Assembly (NCBI GenBank): GCA_025331565.1
Contig: JAFREQ010000030.1
Span: 868,001-932,000, forward strand
Reading direction: 5' to 3'
DNA from: Holacanthus passer
Taxonomy: Eukaryota; Chordata; Actinopteri; Pomacanthidae
DNA length: 64,000 nucleotides
The notes beneath the pieces are model-generated. The model saw nothing but the letters and a program-made list of their open reading frames with translations. It was not told the DNA's origin and searched no databases. Positions 37,561-50,675 of this stretch are shown here, in pieces. The number at the start of each line of letters is the position of its first letter. Positions within the stretch are counted from its first letter, which is position 1. The translations under genes and the position numbers were made by a program.

Positions 37561-38805
37561 ATTGCTTCTGTACGAGTGGTTTACACTTTTGCATACTGTG
37601 AAGCTGTTAGTGACCTGTTTCCAGTTCAAATTTGTTGCACCCACTAGTGAAAGGCAAACTATTCTGCAGGCAGCAAACACCAGTCCAGCCTGAGAGAGTG
37701 ATTCATCTTTGTGAGGATGCTTTGCTGGTTTGGACAGGAAACGTGTGCATAGTCATCAGTTGGCTCGGTGTGACTCTGTGAGACATTTTATCAATCAAAA
37801 GTGAACTCCAGAGATGAAAAAGACACTAAATTTAAAAAGAAAAAGTTACATTTTACTTGTATATCTCGAGATAATCTCTGTTGATAGAGATAATCATCTG
37901 AACCTCTGAGTCTGATATTCTCTTGGATGTGGACGTTTGAAGTGTTTTAAGAGTTAAGCCCTCAGTTGGATGGAGGAGATAGGGGCTGAGAGCAGCCCAT
38001 GAATCCTGCAGTCTCTGCAGGCACAGCATGGTAAAATAATTAAGCTCGCCTTTGAAGGGGACTAAACAAACACAACAGCACTCAACACCAGCCCCGTTCA
38101 CTCTCTATACTTCTTTCCTCCCTGCCTTAAAGTGGACTTTCCCTCTCTGCTTTCTCACTCTGTTACCTGCCATACTTGGCCCCTTGTGTTAACCAGCTGC
38201 CCTCCCACCCATATTTCTCATCCCTTCATCTTCCCTTTTTTGTTTCACATTTTGCGGCCTTACTCCCTGTGCAGATTCTCCTGGGGAGGAAGGGTGGGGA
38301 GGAGGAAGGAGAGAAGGGCCAGGTGATTCACAGGTCAGTTTTTTACATCTTCTAAAGTTGGCTTTAAACTGAGGGGGGAAACAGAGCTGCTGGAATACTT
38401 AACTAGTAATCCATAAGCGTTATGATACTATTAAAGTCCCCTCTGTTAAGTGGCCTTTAAAACACTTGACAATAAGGGAATGGAAAACGTGTGATCTGAT
38501 TCTTCTTGCTATTCTGGGTTCTGTGATGTTGTTTTAACACGACAGAATGGGAATTTACCTACTGGCAGCAAGTGTGTTTTTGTAGTTTCTGGTATTCTGT
38601 GCATGAAGAAGCTGAATATTGCTACTGTATATTCATGTCTTTGTAAACATAATTCTGTCATGTATTGAAGAAGGAGAGGAGACATTTAAAATATGGTGTT
38701 CTGTCTGATTCAGGATACCATGAACAGCACTGCCTGGTCATTTTGCAACAATTATTCGATTAATAGATCATATATTATATACGATTATTTGATTAATTGA
38801 ATACA

Positions 38806-38837
<32 letters not shown>

Positions 38838-41189
38838 TCATATATATAACATGTTAGCTGTTTCCCTTGGCTTCCAGTCTTTATACTAAGCTAACCTTTC
38901 CTTAGGGAAAACATGCAAACATAAACGGCCCACCCATGATATTAATTGGTATAAATCATGAAAAAACCCCACACACATGGCACTTGTTAGTCAGGAGGTT
39001 CAGCACACCAAGCAAAGTCAATTATATCAAATTGAGCATCGGCCTACTTGACTGCATTCCCACACACACACACCCTGGTGGAAGATACACATCTTAAAAC
39101 TTAAGACTACCATAAGTGCACACTTATGGCAATCTAAAGCAATCATGAAACCAAGTCACTGCACTGATACATCCCAGCAAGCAGAAGGCTGTCCAACACA
39201 AACAAATCAACTAATAGAGACAGTGCACGGTGTGGCTGGTATGTAAAGAGAGGCAACAATAGGATTAGAAAGCCTTAAATGGAGCAGTTATAAAACAGAG
39301 AAGCTATTTGAGCGGTACCCATGGGGATGGTATGGATTGTCACCAATTGCTCTTTTTTTTATTATATCCCACCTCTTGGAGGAGTGCGAGGAATTTTAAA
39401 ACCAGGACGGTGATCTCACCACAGAGTGGACTGATGGTGATGATGCATGAGGGACATTACATTCAGCTCCAAAACTCCAGCTCCTCTTTCTTATTTTTCA
39501 GAAGCTGAGGCCAAAATAACCTATGCCAGAGATCAGAAATTTGTCCATTAGTCTTTACTTCATGCTGCAAAAATCTCAAATGGATTTATTAAGCAAAGAG
39601 ATACTGAATACAGTCTATATTACAGCTACACGTGCATTTATGCTACATATGATTTTCGATTTTAAGTTTTTTCGAGCTGTGAATGATTTGTCATTGGTGC
39701 AACAGTGGAAAATAAAATTATGAAGCCGTTTTTTTTTAAACAAGCATTAATCCTATGTGATATTTTTTTCCACATAATTACATTGTAGGCTCTTTTAGCC
39801 CATTGTTTTGGTTTTCTGGCTTTGTATTACATTATATTTATTAGGCACACTTTTTTTAATAACAAAGAGCAGTTTGCTGAATTACCATTGCGTCAAAATC
39901 GATCCAGCAGAAGCACAGACATTGTCTTTTTTATTTGATGCATTCTTCTAGTCAAAAACCTAGCAACTACATTACCCGCGATGCAGCTCGACTACCAACA
40001 GTTTGGTTGGAGATTTGGTGTGTTACAGTAGAGATGAGGAGATGAGGAGCAGGCTACAGAGGTCTGGTCTCACTTGTTTGTAACTCCACACCTGTAGATT
40101 TTTCTTGTAGTCTTTAGGCCCAATGTCACTTGAGGTCGTTTATCACACTTTTGCAGCTCTCTTTGGACACTGTTCATAAATATATAAACACAACCTCCCT
40201 GTTCATTTTGCATTGATTTTGCATATAGAGCTGCAACAATTAGTCGATTAATTACTTAATAGCAAACTTTTTTGATAACTGATTAATCATTTCAGTCATC
40301 TTCAAGCAAAAATGTCAAACATTGGCTGGTTCCAGCTTCTTAAATGTAAGGATTTTTTTTATGTGCCCCATTTAATTGTGTTTGTATTCTGGCTTGAAAT
40401 GCTTGACAGTACATGTTGAAATAAATTGACAATGATGAATTCGGCTCCCAAAGAAGCAAATTTGCAAGATGAGTTATAAATTGCTAATGATATTGCCATT
40501 ATATTTGAAAGGAAAAAATGCATAATGCACAAAGGATTCCCTTTTTTTATACACATGCTGTATGTCTTCTGAGTTTACTCCTGATTTACTGTACATATAT
40601 GGAATATGATGTTGATTAATATTAACAAATATTAAGTGTTAACTTTGTATAGCCACAGTCAATCCAAACCTTTTAGAAAGACATAAAACAGAAAATAATT
40701 AATCATGAAATTGGCCTACACCACGTTAACACTTTTTCCATTTTTGTCAGGTTATTATGAGAATATTAAGGTTTAATTTCCTGAATTAAATTTCTCACAG
40801 CTGAGTTTGGCCGTGTTCCTGGCCTTCTTTCAGTCCATCACTGACCTTCACCAAAGCCCACATCTCAATATGTTTTAATGCAATTTGATGATTTAGTGGC
40901 AAAAGGGAGCACGTGAGACCCGTTGCAAAAGAAGATGCTGTGTAACAGAGATGTGAATCTAAACCTGAGTTGTTTCAAGTTCGAGAGAGACGAGCTGTAA
41001 CTGCAAGAAAGCTTTAAAGAGATAAGAATAAGAAAACAGACAGACTGAGAGGTGGAAGGAGTATCAAAACAGTTTAAGTTAAAAATGGGAAAACTTTACA
41101 AGATAATGAGCAAGAGAGAGAGAGAGATAAAGAAAAGAGGGGGCAATAAAGGAAGAGAGAAAGAGGGAAGGAGAAAAAGAGCAAGAGAG
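37561..41189. other. Gene-free DNA with microsatellites and repeat fragments
   Basis: Contents: CA microsatellite (38811-38837), fragments of the palindromic family (about 38850-38905), and an AT-rich 'gattaattacttaat' element (about 40225-40380). No exon or RNA gene is visible. Confidence 0.5.
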
Positions 41190-41406
41190 AGGCATGGGGA
41201 GGTATGATTCCCAGAGGACCATTGAATTTCCTTTCTTTCTTCTCTGCGTTTTTCATGGTCCTCTCACTCCCAGGTCTACACAGCTGTTTCAGGGCCGGGG
41301 GCTTCTTTCTCCAGAGCCCAGATGAAAGAGCCGCCCTAAGCAGCCCTGCAGGTAGGTCTGTTAAAGCCATTGCTCTGGCTGTCCACTGCCCAACGCATGA
41401 AATAAA

Positions 41407-41448
<42 letters not shown>

Positions 41449-41960
41449 GGGAGTATAGAAGAGGGTGAGAGGGGAAAAAAGAGGACGTGAAAATAGGGAT
41501 AAAGTGAAACTCAAAAAAGAGGGAGAGAAGGAATAGAGGACACAGATGACAGACAAGGAGAAAGGACGGACACAGAGGAGCAAGGGAGAAACCAGAGAGG
41601 AGAGGGGAGAATACCTGCCCTCAGCCACCCCAGACCTCCTCCTCTTCCTCCCCCTCATCACCCCCTGATACCAGGAATGATGTCTGCTTTTATTGACTTT
41701 GTTAAACCATTTTCAATGCTACTTCCTATGTGTTTACAAGACAGTAAATCACGCTCCATTCGGGGTGGGGGGTTATGGGGTGAAATACGGGGGAAGCATC
41801 CAAGTCGCTGGGAAGGAAGACCACTGCGACGGAGCCAACGACAACTTTGCAGCTTTCTACCTCACTGCCACACACCTCTCCTCACAGGGAATTGATGGGA
41901 CGCCACTGCGGGCCTGTTTGTCTTCATTGCTTTCATTTTCATGTGTTGTGACACGAGCAA
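41190..41960. promoter_or_regulatory. Candidate regulatory islands flanking a GA microsatellite
   Basis: 41205-41400 and 41670-41900 are repeat-free and GC-balanced; between them lie a GA tract (about 41413-41443) and purine-rich DNA. Open frames here are short and without codon bias. Confidence 0.25.
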
Positions 41961-44900
41961 ATGAGTAATTTAAGACTTTGCGAATGATAAAGTTGTTGTT
42001 GAGGTGCTTAAAAACAAGCCCAACAAGACAAGTAGCCAAACAGAGCTGCTCTACTCAACAGTTGTTAAAGGCTTCAACAGAGAGCTGTATTTAATATCAC
42101 CAGGAACACCACTCAAAGTCGTTATGCAAACACATTTGGGTTATGGCAAAATTGGCTCTCCTTAATCACTTCTACACACCGGGGTCATTCCCAGACAGTC
42201 GTTTCATCCAGTTAAAAAGCCATTCAAGCTCTCCACTGCACTCAAACACGAGTAAGTACTTCAAACGTCATTCAGTGGCAAGAACTTTGACTTGATTTTC
42301 CAAATTTTCTCACAGTAACAATTTTCTCAGGCGCTGGCATTGCGACACCAGCACATACACACTCAGTCATACGCACAACACACTCAGCAAATCATCACTG
42401 TGTGACTGAGCTGCTCCGAGTGACTGAAAGGTAGACAGACACCCCACCCCCACACCCCACCATGATTACCTCATTTCAATGGCACAGCACAGGACGATTA
42501 CTGTCCCTCTCACGCTGTCTTTCCATCAGTCCAAATTCATTTCTAAGATGACAATAAAACATAAGACTCGAGAAGAAACTCTAGAAAAAAAATTTATAGA
42601 GTAGGGAATTTAACAACTTTCATTTTCATCTTTTTGTCGACCCTCATTTGAATAAAAAAAACGTTCACTTAAGGGCATCCCAGAAATATGTCACATACAG
42701 CTCTGCATGCAAGGTATGCAACTAAGTTATCTGCAAAAATTATTCACCGAGTCAACATGTCTACGTAAAAAAATTGATTGTGTATTGGTTTATAACTTGT
42801 AATTAATGTCTTTATTTATATGAATTAATCACTTATTAATGTGGTATATATCCTTTATAATCCATTCATAACATCAAATTTTGGGTTGACAGATTGTAAA
42901 AAACTCATTAACCCAACTCAAGTCATTAATAAAGTCGTAAAGAGTCAAGAGTTTCCTATTTTTTTAATGAATCAACAAGTCTGCACTTGTTAATAGGTCA
43001 TTCATAAAAGTTAATAAACATCAAGCATGCAGTTATAAATGTAAGTAATTAATAAATAGTAATATACCATCAAGGCTGCTATTTTAAATGTTACTAAGCA
43101 AGGCTTGATTACCAATCCAGCATAGCAGGCAACTGACCTGGGCTCCCAGATCAAGAGCAGCCCAGGTCATTGTGGGCAAAGTTGTCTTAGTATTTTTTTA
43201 ATTAATTGCTAATTAATTATGGATTTTGCACCACTTTGATATAAGATCAACTATGGTGGGTTCTGCATTATAAGATCATCTTGTAGCTCTGTCTTGCAGA
43301 GGGGCCTTGGGTCACAATCTAGTTTCACGACCTTTATTGTTTCAAACACATTACACAGTAAGTAGAGTTGAATGAAAAGAGCACAAACTAACACAAATTA
43401 AGTATTATTTCAGCATAGGTTTACTAGATGCACTGGACATAGACATTGCACAGAAGGTGGTAGGTGGGGGTCAGTAGAGGCCCAACGACATATTTTGTTC
43501 CTAAGAGGTCAATTCCAGCCATGTTAGTATTTGATAGAAGTCATTAATGACCAGAAATGGTAATAGACCACTGTGTGTGCAGTTTTCATTGTTAGTAAAA
43601 GGTCAAGGGTTTCCAATTTTCTAATAAGCCTCCAGCAAAAAAGAGTAAGTCATCTTTAAGGTTCTGTAAGGTTTAAATGCTAACATGTCTTTAATAAAGG
43701 GATAAAGTCTGCAGTTGTGGATGCTACTAAGTTGTTAGCAAATAAATGTTGGTACACATCCGGAGCCATTTTCCAGAAGGTCAGAGGTCATGATGTGCTA
43801 AAGTGCAAAGGAGGAGGACAAACACCAGCCACAACCTGGCAACTCAAAACTTGTTCTTATTATAAATCATTTGTTAATAACAGATTAATGTTGATGAAAC
43901 CAGAAAGTACCATCTCAAGGGTGATATCTAGTTTCCTATCAGTTGATAGTGTCAGTATTTTTTCAAATAAATTTAAAAAACTTCATAAAAGAATCTAAGT
44001 TTTAAATCCATTTGTACAGTGTATTCCATTAATCCTACATGTTGTCCTGCACCAAGAACAAACTGTAGCTTTCAGTGATGTGTAGTTTGGGAGCCAGCTC
44101 ACTCTCGAGCCAGTTCAAGGTAAGTTACTGGTGTGTGTGGTGATGTGGTTACAGGCGCATTATGTGGTGCACGTTGTTGCAGCAAAGCAGCAGTGCATAA
44201 TTACAACAGGTTGATTGAAGAGTTTCTCTTCTCAAAAGCCACTGCGGTTTGGGCGGTGAGCGACACTGCTACCAGATGACACTGAGAATCACAACATCCC
44301 ACATATTCTTTCCACCCAAACACACACTCATACATTCGCACACACTCTCTCATATTCTGTCCGTCTTCCTCTCTGGCTCTGTTTTTTCTCTTCCTCTATG
44401 GTGTCTACCTTTCCATTGGCTCTGCCTTATGCAAGAGTGTGTATTTTTATGTCTCACATTAGCTAGGGGGAATAATACCTCTCACTGAATGGTAGTCTGC
44501 TCTGGGGCCTTTTCAGACATTCAGTCACTCCTCTTCTAAGAATAACCAATGTGCATCTTTGCCAAAAAGTTCCTCTCTGTGATTTCTTTTTCACAGCGTC
44601 CAATGATTGCTGTTTTTGAACCTCATTCGCTGATACCAGGGTCTTGCTTTAGTTAGCAAACTGTGATCCAAATGAGAAAAGCAGCATTGGGAGACCAAGA
44701 GAAAAGGCAAAAGAATTGGGATCTGGGGCAAAACTTGGACCCGTGTCAACTCTTCTCAAACTCATTAAGAGGCCAGAAAAGCTGGTCACTAGAGATTCTC
44801 AGGAGTGAGGCAGCAGACAGTTAGGTATGTAAAAAACGAGAATAAAAAATGATCGCTTTTGATCAGGTTTCTGAGAAAGCTTTCATGTACAGTCTGGAGA

Positions 44901-45146
44901 ATTTTAGCCAAACCTGTCTGACAGGTCACCTCAACCAAATGTCATTTAGGTTTGCAGAGGAGGAACTGTTACTGAATTGTAAGTGGCTGTTGTAGACTGA
45001 AGTCGAGTCAAAGAGAAGAATCGACGCTGGATGCTGTGCGACACTGGCCAAATGTTCTCAGTCCAATTTTTTTAAAGTAGTAAAGACTGTGTGGCAGATA
45101 CTCTATGTGAGAATAACAAGCTGAGACTCTAAGATATTGAGAGTAA
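41961..45146. other. Gene-free DNA with AT-rich dispersed repeats
   Basis: About 42830-43060 and 43580-43870 share phrases with the element at 26145-26945 ('ttaataaa', 'gtctgcagttgtgg', 'cagaaggtcagaggtca'). No exon or RNA gene is visible. Confidence 0.45.
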
Positions 45147-45918
45147 TTAAAGGACTAGTTCAACTTTTTGGGAAATCCACTGATTTGCTTTCTTGCAGAG
45201 AGTTAGATGAGAAAATTGACACCACTCTCATGACTGTACCCTAAATATGAAAGTACAGCCAGCAGCCAGTTAGCTTGGCTTAGCATAAAGACTAAGGGGG
45301 AGACAGGTACACTGGTTCTGTCCAATAAGAAAATATGCCTACCATCACCTCTCATATACATACATTTTTTTTTACATCCCGTTTCATTAATCCATACAAA
45401 GATTGAGGTGTAAAAATGACACATTGTGGTTTTACTAGGGTTTATTTCTTGGCTGGGTGCAGTGAGTTCCTGGGACCACTTGCATAAATACAGACCTAGT
45501 CTTTGACTTAAATTTAACTTAAAGTTAAACTTGCTATAGACACTTACATTTACCTGTAGCATAAAGCTTCCCTATGAGTGACTAATGTAAGACTGACTTA
45601 GATAGCCTGTTGCACAATGTATCATGGGTGAAATAAGACACACGATCGACACATTTTACACTTGCTAAATGTTTGTGTAATATGTCTGCTGGATGAATAC
45701 AATGCTGAAAAAAAGTGTGTTACTTAGCAGTTTTAATCATCTTAACAGAAATATAAAGTGACACCATAACAAAACCTGTAATATACCATAGACTGTTGTG
45801 AGCTATCAAACCGAATGAGAAGAGTGATAAGAAGGCAACATTACGAGTGAATGAGAAAGACAGGGATATGTAAGTCAGAGAAAAGGGAAAGTATATAAAC
45901 TGTTCCAAATATTCAGAA

Positions 45919-45950
<32 letters not shown>

Positions 45951-46298
45951 CATCCTTTTTTGTAACAAAAACTATAAAAATAACTGAGTCTTCATGTCCT
46001 CTAAATGACGCCTAACAAACAGTTGCTCTCACCTCGGGCTTAGCCAGGGGGAGACTAACCTTCCTACTTCAAACTAAGCCAGTCTAAATATTTATGCAAC
46101 AGGCAGGTTTAACTAGATGAGTCTAATGTGACAATTCAAGACCAGTGTAAGACTGAGTTTAGGCAGCTGGTCTCTGGAGGCAGTGAGTGTAGACTTACAT
46201 CAAGTGTACAGATATGAAAGTGGGATCAATCTTCTCATCTAACTCTCAGCAAGAAAGCAAATAAGCATATATTCTGAAATGTCAAGCTATTCCTTTAA
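45147..46298. mobile_element. 1.15-kb nonautonomous DNA transposon with terminal inverted repeats of about 70 bp, bounded by TTAA
   Basis: The left end starts TTAAAGGACTAGTTCAAC (45147) and the right end reversed starts TTAAAGGAATAGCTTGAC (46298). The arms stay matched through 'tttgctttcttgc' and 'gagagttagatgagaa' for about 70 bp. A second inverted pair ('gcctgttgca' about 45607 and 'tgcaacaggc' about 46095) suggests a nested element. An AT tract (45922-45950) lies inside. TTAA ends are typical of piggyBac and Kolobok types. There is no transposase. Confidence 0.75.
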
Positions 46299-47763
46299 GA
46301 GCGCGGATCAGGCAATCAGTAAAGCTACCAATGTGGATGTTCTGGATCAGTACAAGTGGCACAAATTTTAATTTCCTCTGTCAGAAACCTCTTTCTTTCC
46401 TGCAAACTCTTACCAAACTATTGTGTCGCATCACACGACTGACTGCAACATATAACAATTAAATGAGAGGAAAACAAGACACTGATCTATTTGACAGCCA
46501 GTGCAGTAATATCCACAGTATTGTTTTCAAGGTATTTCCCAGTGGCTTTTATCGTCAACTATCACTAAGAATGTGGAAAATAGAGAGTTTTCCTCGCAAT
46601 CAGGTCACAGGACTCGTGTGGACATTGTGTGTCATTGTCTGGTCTTGGCTGACCCAAGGCCACGACAAGAGCAGACGAGGAAGCAAACTGGCAAGTATCT
46701 TAGAGAGAACAAAAGCCATCTTGCAATGACTCTCAGCTGCCTTTTTGAAGAGTGAATGTCAACATCATAGTGGATAGAATTGATTCATTCATCTGAATAT
46801 TTTGAATAAAAACAAAATGTCTTAAAATGAAAGGACTGAAAGGAGCATCAGAGAGCTACGGGTTCTGACTGACAACGTTCATTTTCTCTAAAAAGACAGA
46901 CAACAGAATACTGATTATTTCCATCACATCACTGCATTGATAACCAACACTAGTCAGCAATATCACATGAAATTCATTCATCCAATTTGAATCTGACATG
47001 GCATACATTATGCTATGGGACTTTGAAAGGTTTATACGAGAATAATGTGTGTGTAAAATTGAGTTATGTACAGAAGACTGTTGTGTGGAGTGGAGTGTGT
47101 TTTAAATATACAGAGACCCGACCCACCATCGAGATTGAGAGGACTCCAGGTTTCCTCTTCTGAATCAAATTTTCTTTAAATGGCTCGTGACAGAACTGAT
47201 CTGTGGGCTCAGACAGTCAAACACGCACTTTTGATGAGTCATTGTGTGGTCTTCATAAAACTCAATCTCTTTAATTATGATACATGTGGATTTCATATTC
47301 GGATGTGCGAGCGCTGCTTCATTGGGGTCAAAATATGGAAGAACAAAGCTGAATTGTTCCAGGTGGCAAAATCACTTGTTGCAGCGTCCCACTGGAACTA
47401 ATAAGCCAGGTCCATTTTCACCCTCTAAATCCCCTGCATTGGCTGAAATGACTGATTTACAGCTAAGACATTGACCAAACTCACATAATTATATATATTA
47501 TAATCTTGCACAGCTGTTCTGTGTGAAGGGTGCAAAAGTTTCCCATACTGTTCATACAGAGAACAGAGGCCTGCATTTAGGAACACTCAGGTAAGAGTTC
47601 ATGTCCAAAAGTTGGTTTTGGCTCATTGGGACAATAATCCAATTTGAGGCTTGAAGTCAGTAAACCTATACTGTAGATTAGCACTTCTGTTCTGATTTAA
47701 AGCAAGTGTGTAGACACCGATGTTGCCTAAAATTTGTTTCACTCATGGTGTCATGAGAATACA
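46299..47763. other. Intergenic DNA with a candidate element at 47170-47480
   Basis: 47170-47480 is repeat-free with homeodomain cores (TTTAATTATGAT near 47270) and lies about 2.3 kb upstream of the fgf8 promoter, so it may be a proximal enhancer. The remainder shows nothing I can support. Confidence 0.3.
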
Positions 47764-48279
47764 TACAACCCACCTTCCAAAAAAAGTTGTGACACTGTGT
47801 AAAGCATACATAAAACGGAATGTGATTATTTGCTGAAATACTTACTGAAAACAGTACAAAGACAACAGATTTAATGTTTGATCTCATCAACTTCATTGAT
47901 TTTTGTAAATATCTACTTATTATGAATTTGATGGCAGCAACATGTTTCAAACAAGTTGGGACAGGAGCAACAAAAGACTGTGAAAGTTGTGGACTGATCC
48001 AAAAACACCTGTTTGGATCATTCCACAGGTAAACAGGTTGATTGGTAACAGGTGATAGTATCATGATTGGGTATGAAAGGTTCATGCAGAAAAGGCTCAG
48101 TCGTTCACAAGCAAGGATGGAGAGAGGTTCACCACTTTGTTAACACATGATTGTAGAAAGGAGATTACTACATGCTCTTGGAAACAATTGCCGGTAAACA
48201 CAGTTTGTTTGCAAATGATTGCATTCTGTTTTTATTCATGTTTTACACGCATCAGAACTTTTTTGGATTCAGGGTTGTA
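47764..48279. mobile_element. Nonautonomous DNA transposon (MITE), about 516 bp
   Basis: The left end TACAACCC...TCCAAAAAAAGTTGTG (47764) mirrors the right end ...AGAACTTTTTTGGA...GGGTTGTA (48279). The interior phrases 'gttgggacaggagcaac' and 'ggatggagagaggttcacca' are, to my knowledge, shared by a common teleost MITE. A 135-codon minus-strand frame across it is a chance frame. Confidence 0.75.
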
Positions 48280-49560
48280 AGTGATTTACTGTAGAAGGCG
48301 ATGCCAGATGTTTTTGCAGCATGTTGTGTTAACCAAAAAGTGAAAGTGAAGCCAACAACTCCCAAATCCCACGCTACTCCACGCCAAACTACGCCTTTTG
48401 TTTTCATTGATTTAAGTGAGAGACCCCTAGTGGCAGAAATGACATACTGTGCGTTTAAGTCACTGATGTTAAATTAACTTTTAAAATCTGATGCAAAATC
48501 TTACATCTCTCAAAACCAAACAGAATACAGTTATTTTATCTATTGTTGTTATTATGTCAGAAAATTAATGTAACACTTTAACATGGGTGGAGTAAAGTGT
48601 TACATTTTTGGGATAGCAATAATCTGGACAAAATTTATACCACTTGTATTTCAAATTAAATACCTTATCTCTTATTAGCTGTGAGAGTGTGTGACTACTC
48701 TAAATATATTTGATATAGAAAACTTCAAAAAAGGCATCTACACAATTGATCAAGTTTAGAGGTTGTTCCTGAGAGGCAGAGTTCAAAGTATCCCATGTTA
48801 CAGCCCCTTTTCTTCCCTATCAGACGAATGTGTAACAGTCACGTCCCCCTGCTGCTTTGTTGTCACAGAGAATAATTACAATATAATTGCATGATGTAGT
48901 GGATGAAACCATGCTGTGAAAGTAGCAGAACAGGCCCAGGACACACTTTTGAAAAACCAAACCAGGATTGTGAAAAGTTATGGAAGAATGATTGTGAGCG
49001 AGAGAGAGAGCATTTGTATCCAAGGCGAAGGCTTTAGATGTTATGTGAAAACCATTCTGTGTCATGTGTTCACATGGAATACATATTACTTACATATGTA
49101 GGATGAAAAAGTACATCAAGGTCTGTCCAGGGGGACCACCAAACAACCTCTAACCTGCAGTCAGGGAATAAGTTAATGTAACTGTAGATTTTCTTAAGTA
49201 CATGCCAGGGAATTTTTCCATGTGGACCTTTGTGCTTATAGAAAGTGCACTGTGATTTTACATGGATGAAGATAATATCATGACATGTGCATGAATGAGA
49301 TTGTGAACAAATGCTTATAAACATCCTATAAGACATGCTGACAGAAGATATTATGTGTGGCTCTAACATGCATAAATAAGCACTGAGAGAGACTGTTTAT
49401 ATTTTCATCTTACAGGCTGTGCAATTATATACATTCAACTTGCTGATGAATGCTGTGTTCACGGACCTGTAAGCAAATAGGTGCAGGCAAAGTGTTTTAA
49501 TAAGTATTCAGTTTCAAATTGGCTCCAGCTTGAACGCTCCGCCTGCTCTCGCCGAGGATA
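48280..49560. other. fgf8 upstream flank, no gene
   Basis: About 48300-48440 looks like a further repeat fragment. 48830-49090 is repeat-free. No exon is visible. The proximal fgf8 promoter should lie at the right end. Confidence 0.4.
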
Positions 49561-49582
49561 TTGACTTTCCCGCAAGTTAAAG

Positions 49583-49591
49583 TATTTAAAT
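49583..49591 (+). promoter_or_regulatory. TATA-like element, likely fgf8 core promoter
   Basis: TATTTAAAT lies about 600 bp before the fgf8 start codon. A start site 25-30 bp downstream (about 49615) would give a leader of about 570 nt carrying several upstream ATGs. Position is inferred from sequence only. Confidence 0.35.
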
Positions 49592-50185
49592 GTGGAGGGA
49601 GACAGATGCTGTACGCGCAGTGGAGGCGACCACAAGAAACACACGTGTGGGAGGAAGGTTGACGTTGGACTTTCTTTTTTTTTTGTTGTTGTTGCTATCT
49701 GTGCATCTTATGGAGGGACAGCTGCAGCATCGTGGCTCCGACAGCAAACCGAACTGGGATCCATTCAGCAGTTTTATAATTGAATCTCATTTTGGGTGCG
49801 TAAAGATGATCCGTGCGTAAAAGCAGAAATAATCGCTTCTGCTTCTGCTTTCAGAGGATTTATTTATTAACCTCTATGAAGAGCTTTATTTCTGAGACAG
49901 TGATTGACCGGAGGAGGATTTGATGGAGGTCGTTTGGTGACACTTTGTCCGGACTTTTAGTTTGGATCCGCATTGAAATCTTGTGGACTTTGGAGAGAGG
50001 AAAGTGGATCCAGTACCTGCCTGAAACTTTGGGATCTCTCAATTGTCCCATCTAAAACCTTCTATGTGCAACAAGAGGGGGATAAAAACCGATCCGAGAC
50101 CCCCTTCAGGAGGAACTTTATTTCTAAGAGCTTCCAGCAGCGAATCAGCGGAGTATTCATGAAGCAATATTTGAACTATTACAAG

Positions 50186-50634
50186 ATGAGACTGAGAACA
50201 TCGAGGTTAGGTTATCTGTAAGTAAAGAGCTGTGTACTTAAATGAACTCACTGAAATCGAGCAACAGGTTAGATTTTAATTTTTCTTTTTTCTCTCCTCA
50301 GGTTAATTCAATTCACGGCGCTTTGCTTTTACGCACAGGTAACTCCCATTTTCACTTCAATAAAAAAAGCATTAATGTCGCCTATAATTAAGTAAGTAAA
50401 AGTGAACAGGTATGCATGTTATTAGCAGCTTATAGCTCAGACATCTGCAACAGGCTGCAATAACAATGAAAACATTTTATTATGAGCGCTATTGGCAACA
50501 ATTCAAACATCTTGAAAAGAGGTAAGCTCCAGACTAAAAAAGTAGTGATGGTTAAAACACATGTGGATGGAGAAGGGCTGAAATGAGAGGAAAAGAAAAG
50601 AGAAGAAGTCAAGAAGAGGTGAAAGATCATCGGT

Positions 50635-50675
<41 letters not shown>

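Noticed and set aside
41074..41661. 195-codon minus-strand frame
   Set aside because: It is antisense to GA-rich low-complexity DNA and consists mostly of Ser, Leu, Phe and Pro runs, with no domain.
47678..48085. 135-codon minus-strand frame
   Set aside because: It falls within the MITE at 47764-48279 and shows no transposase motif.
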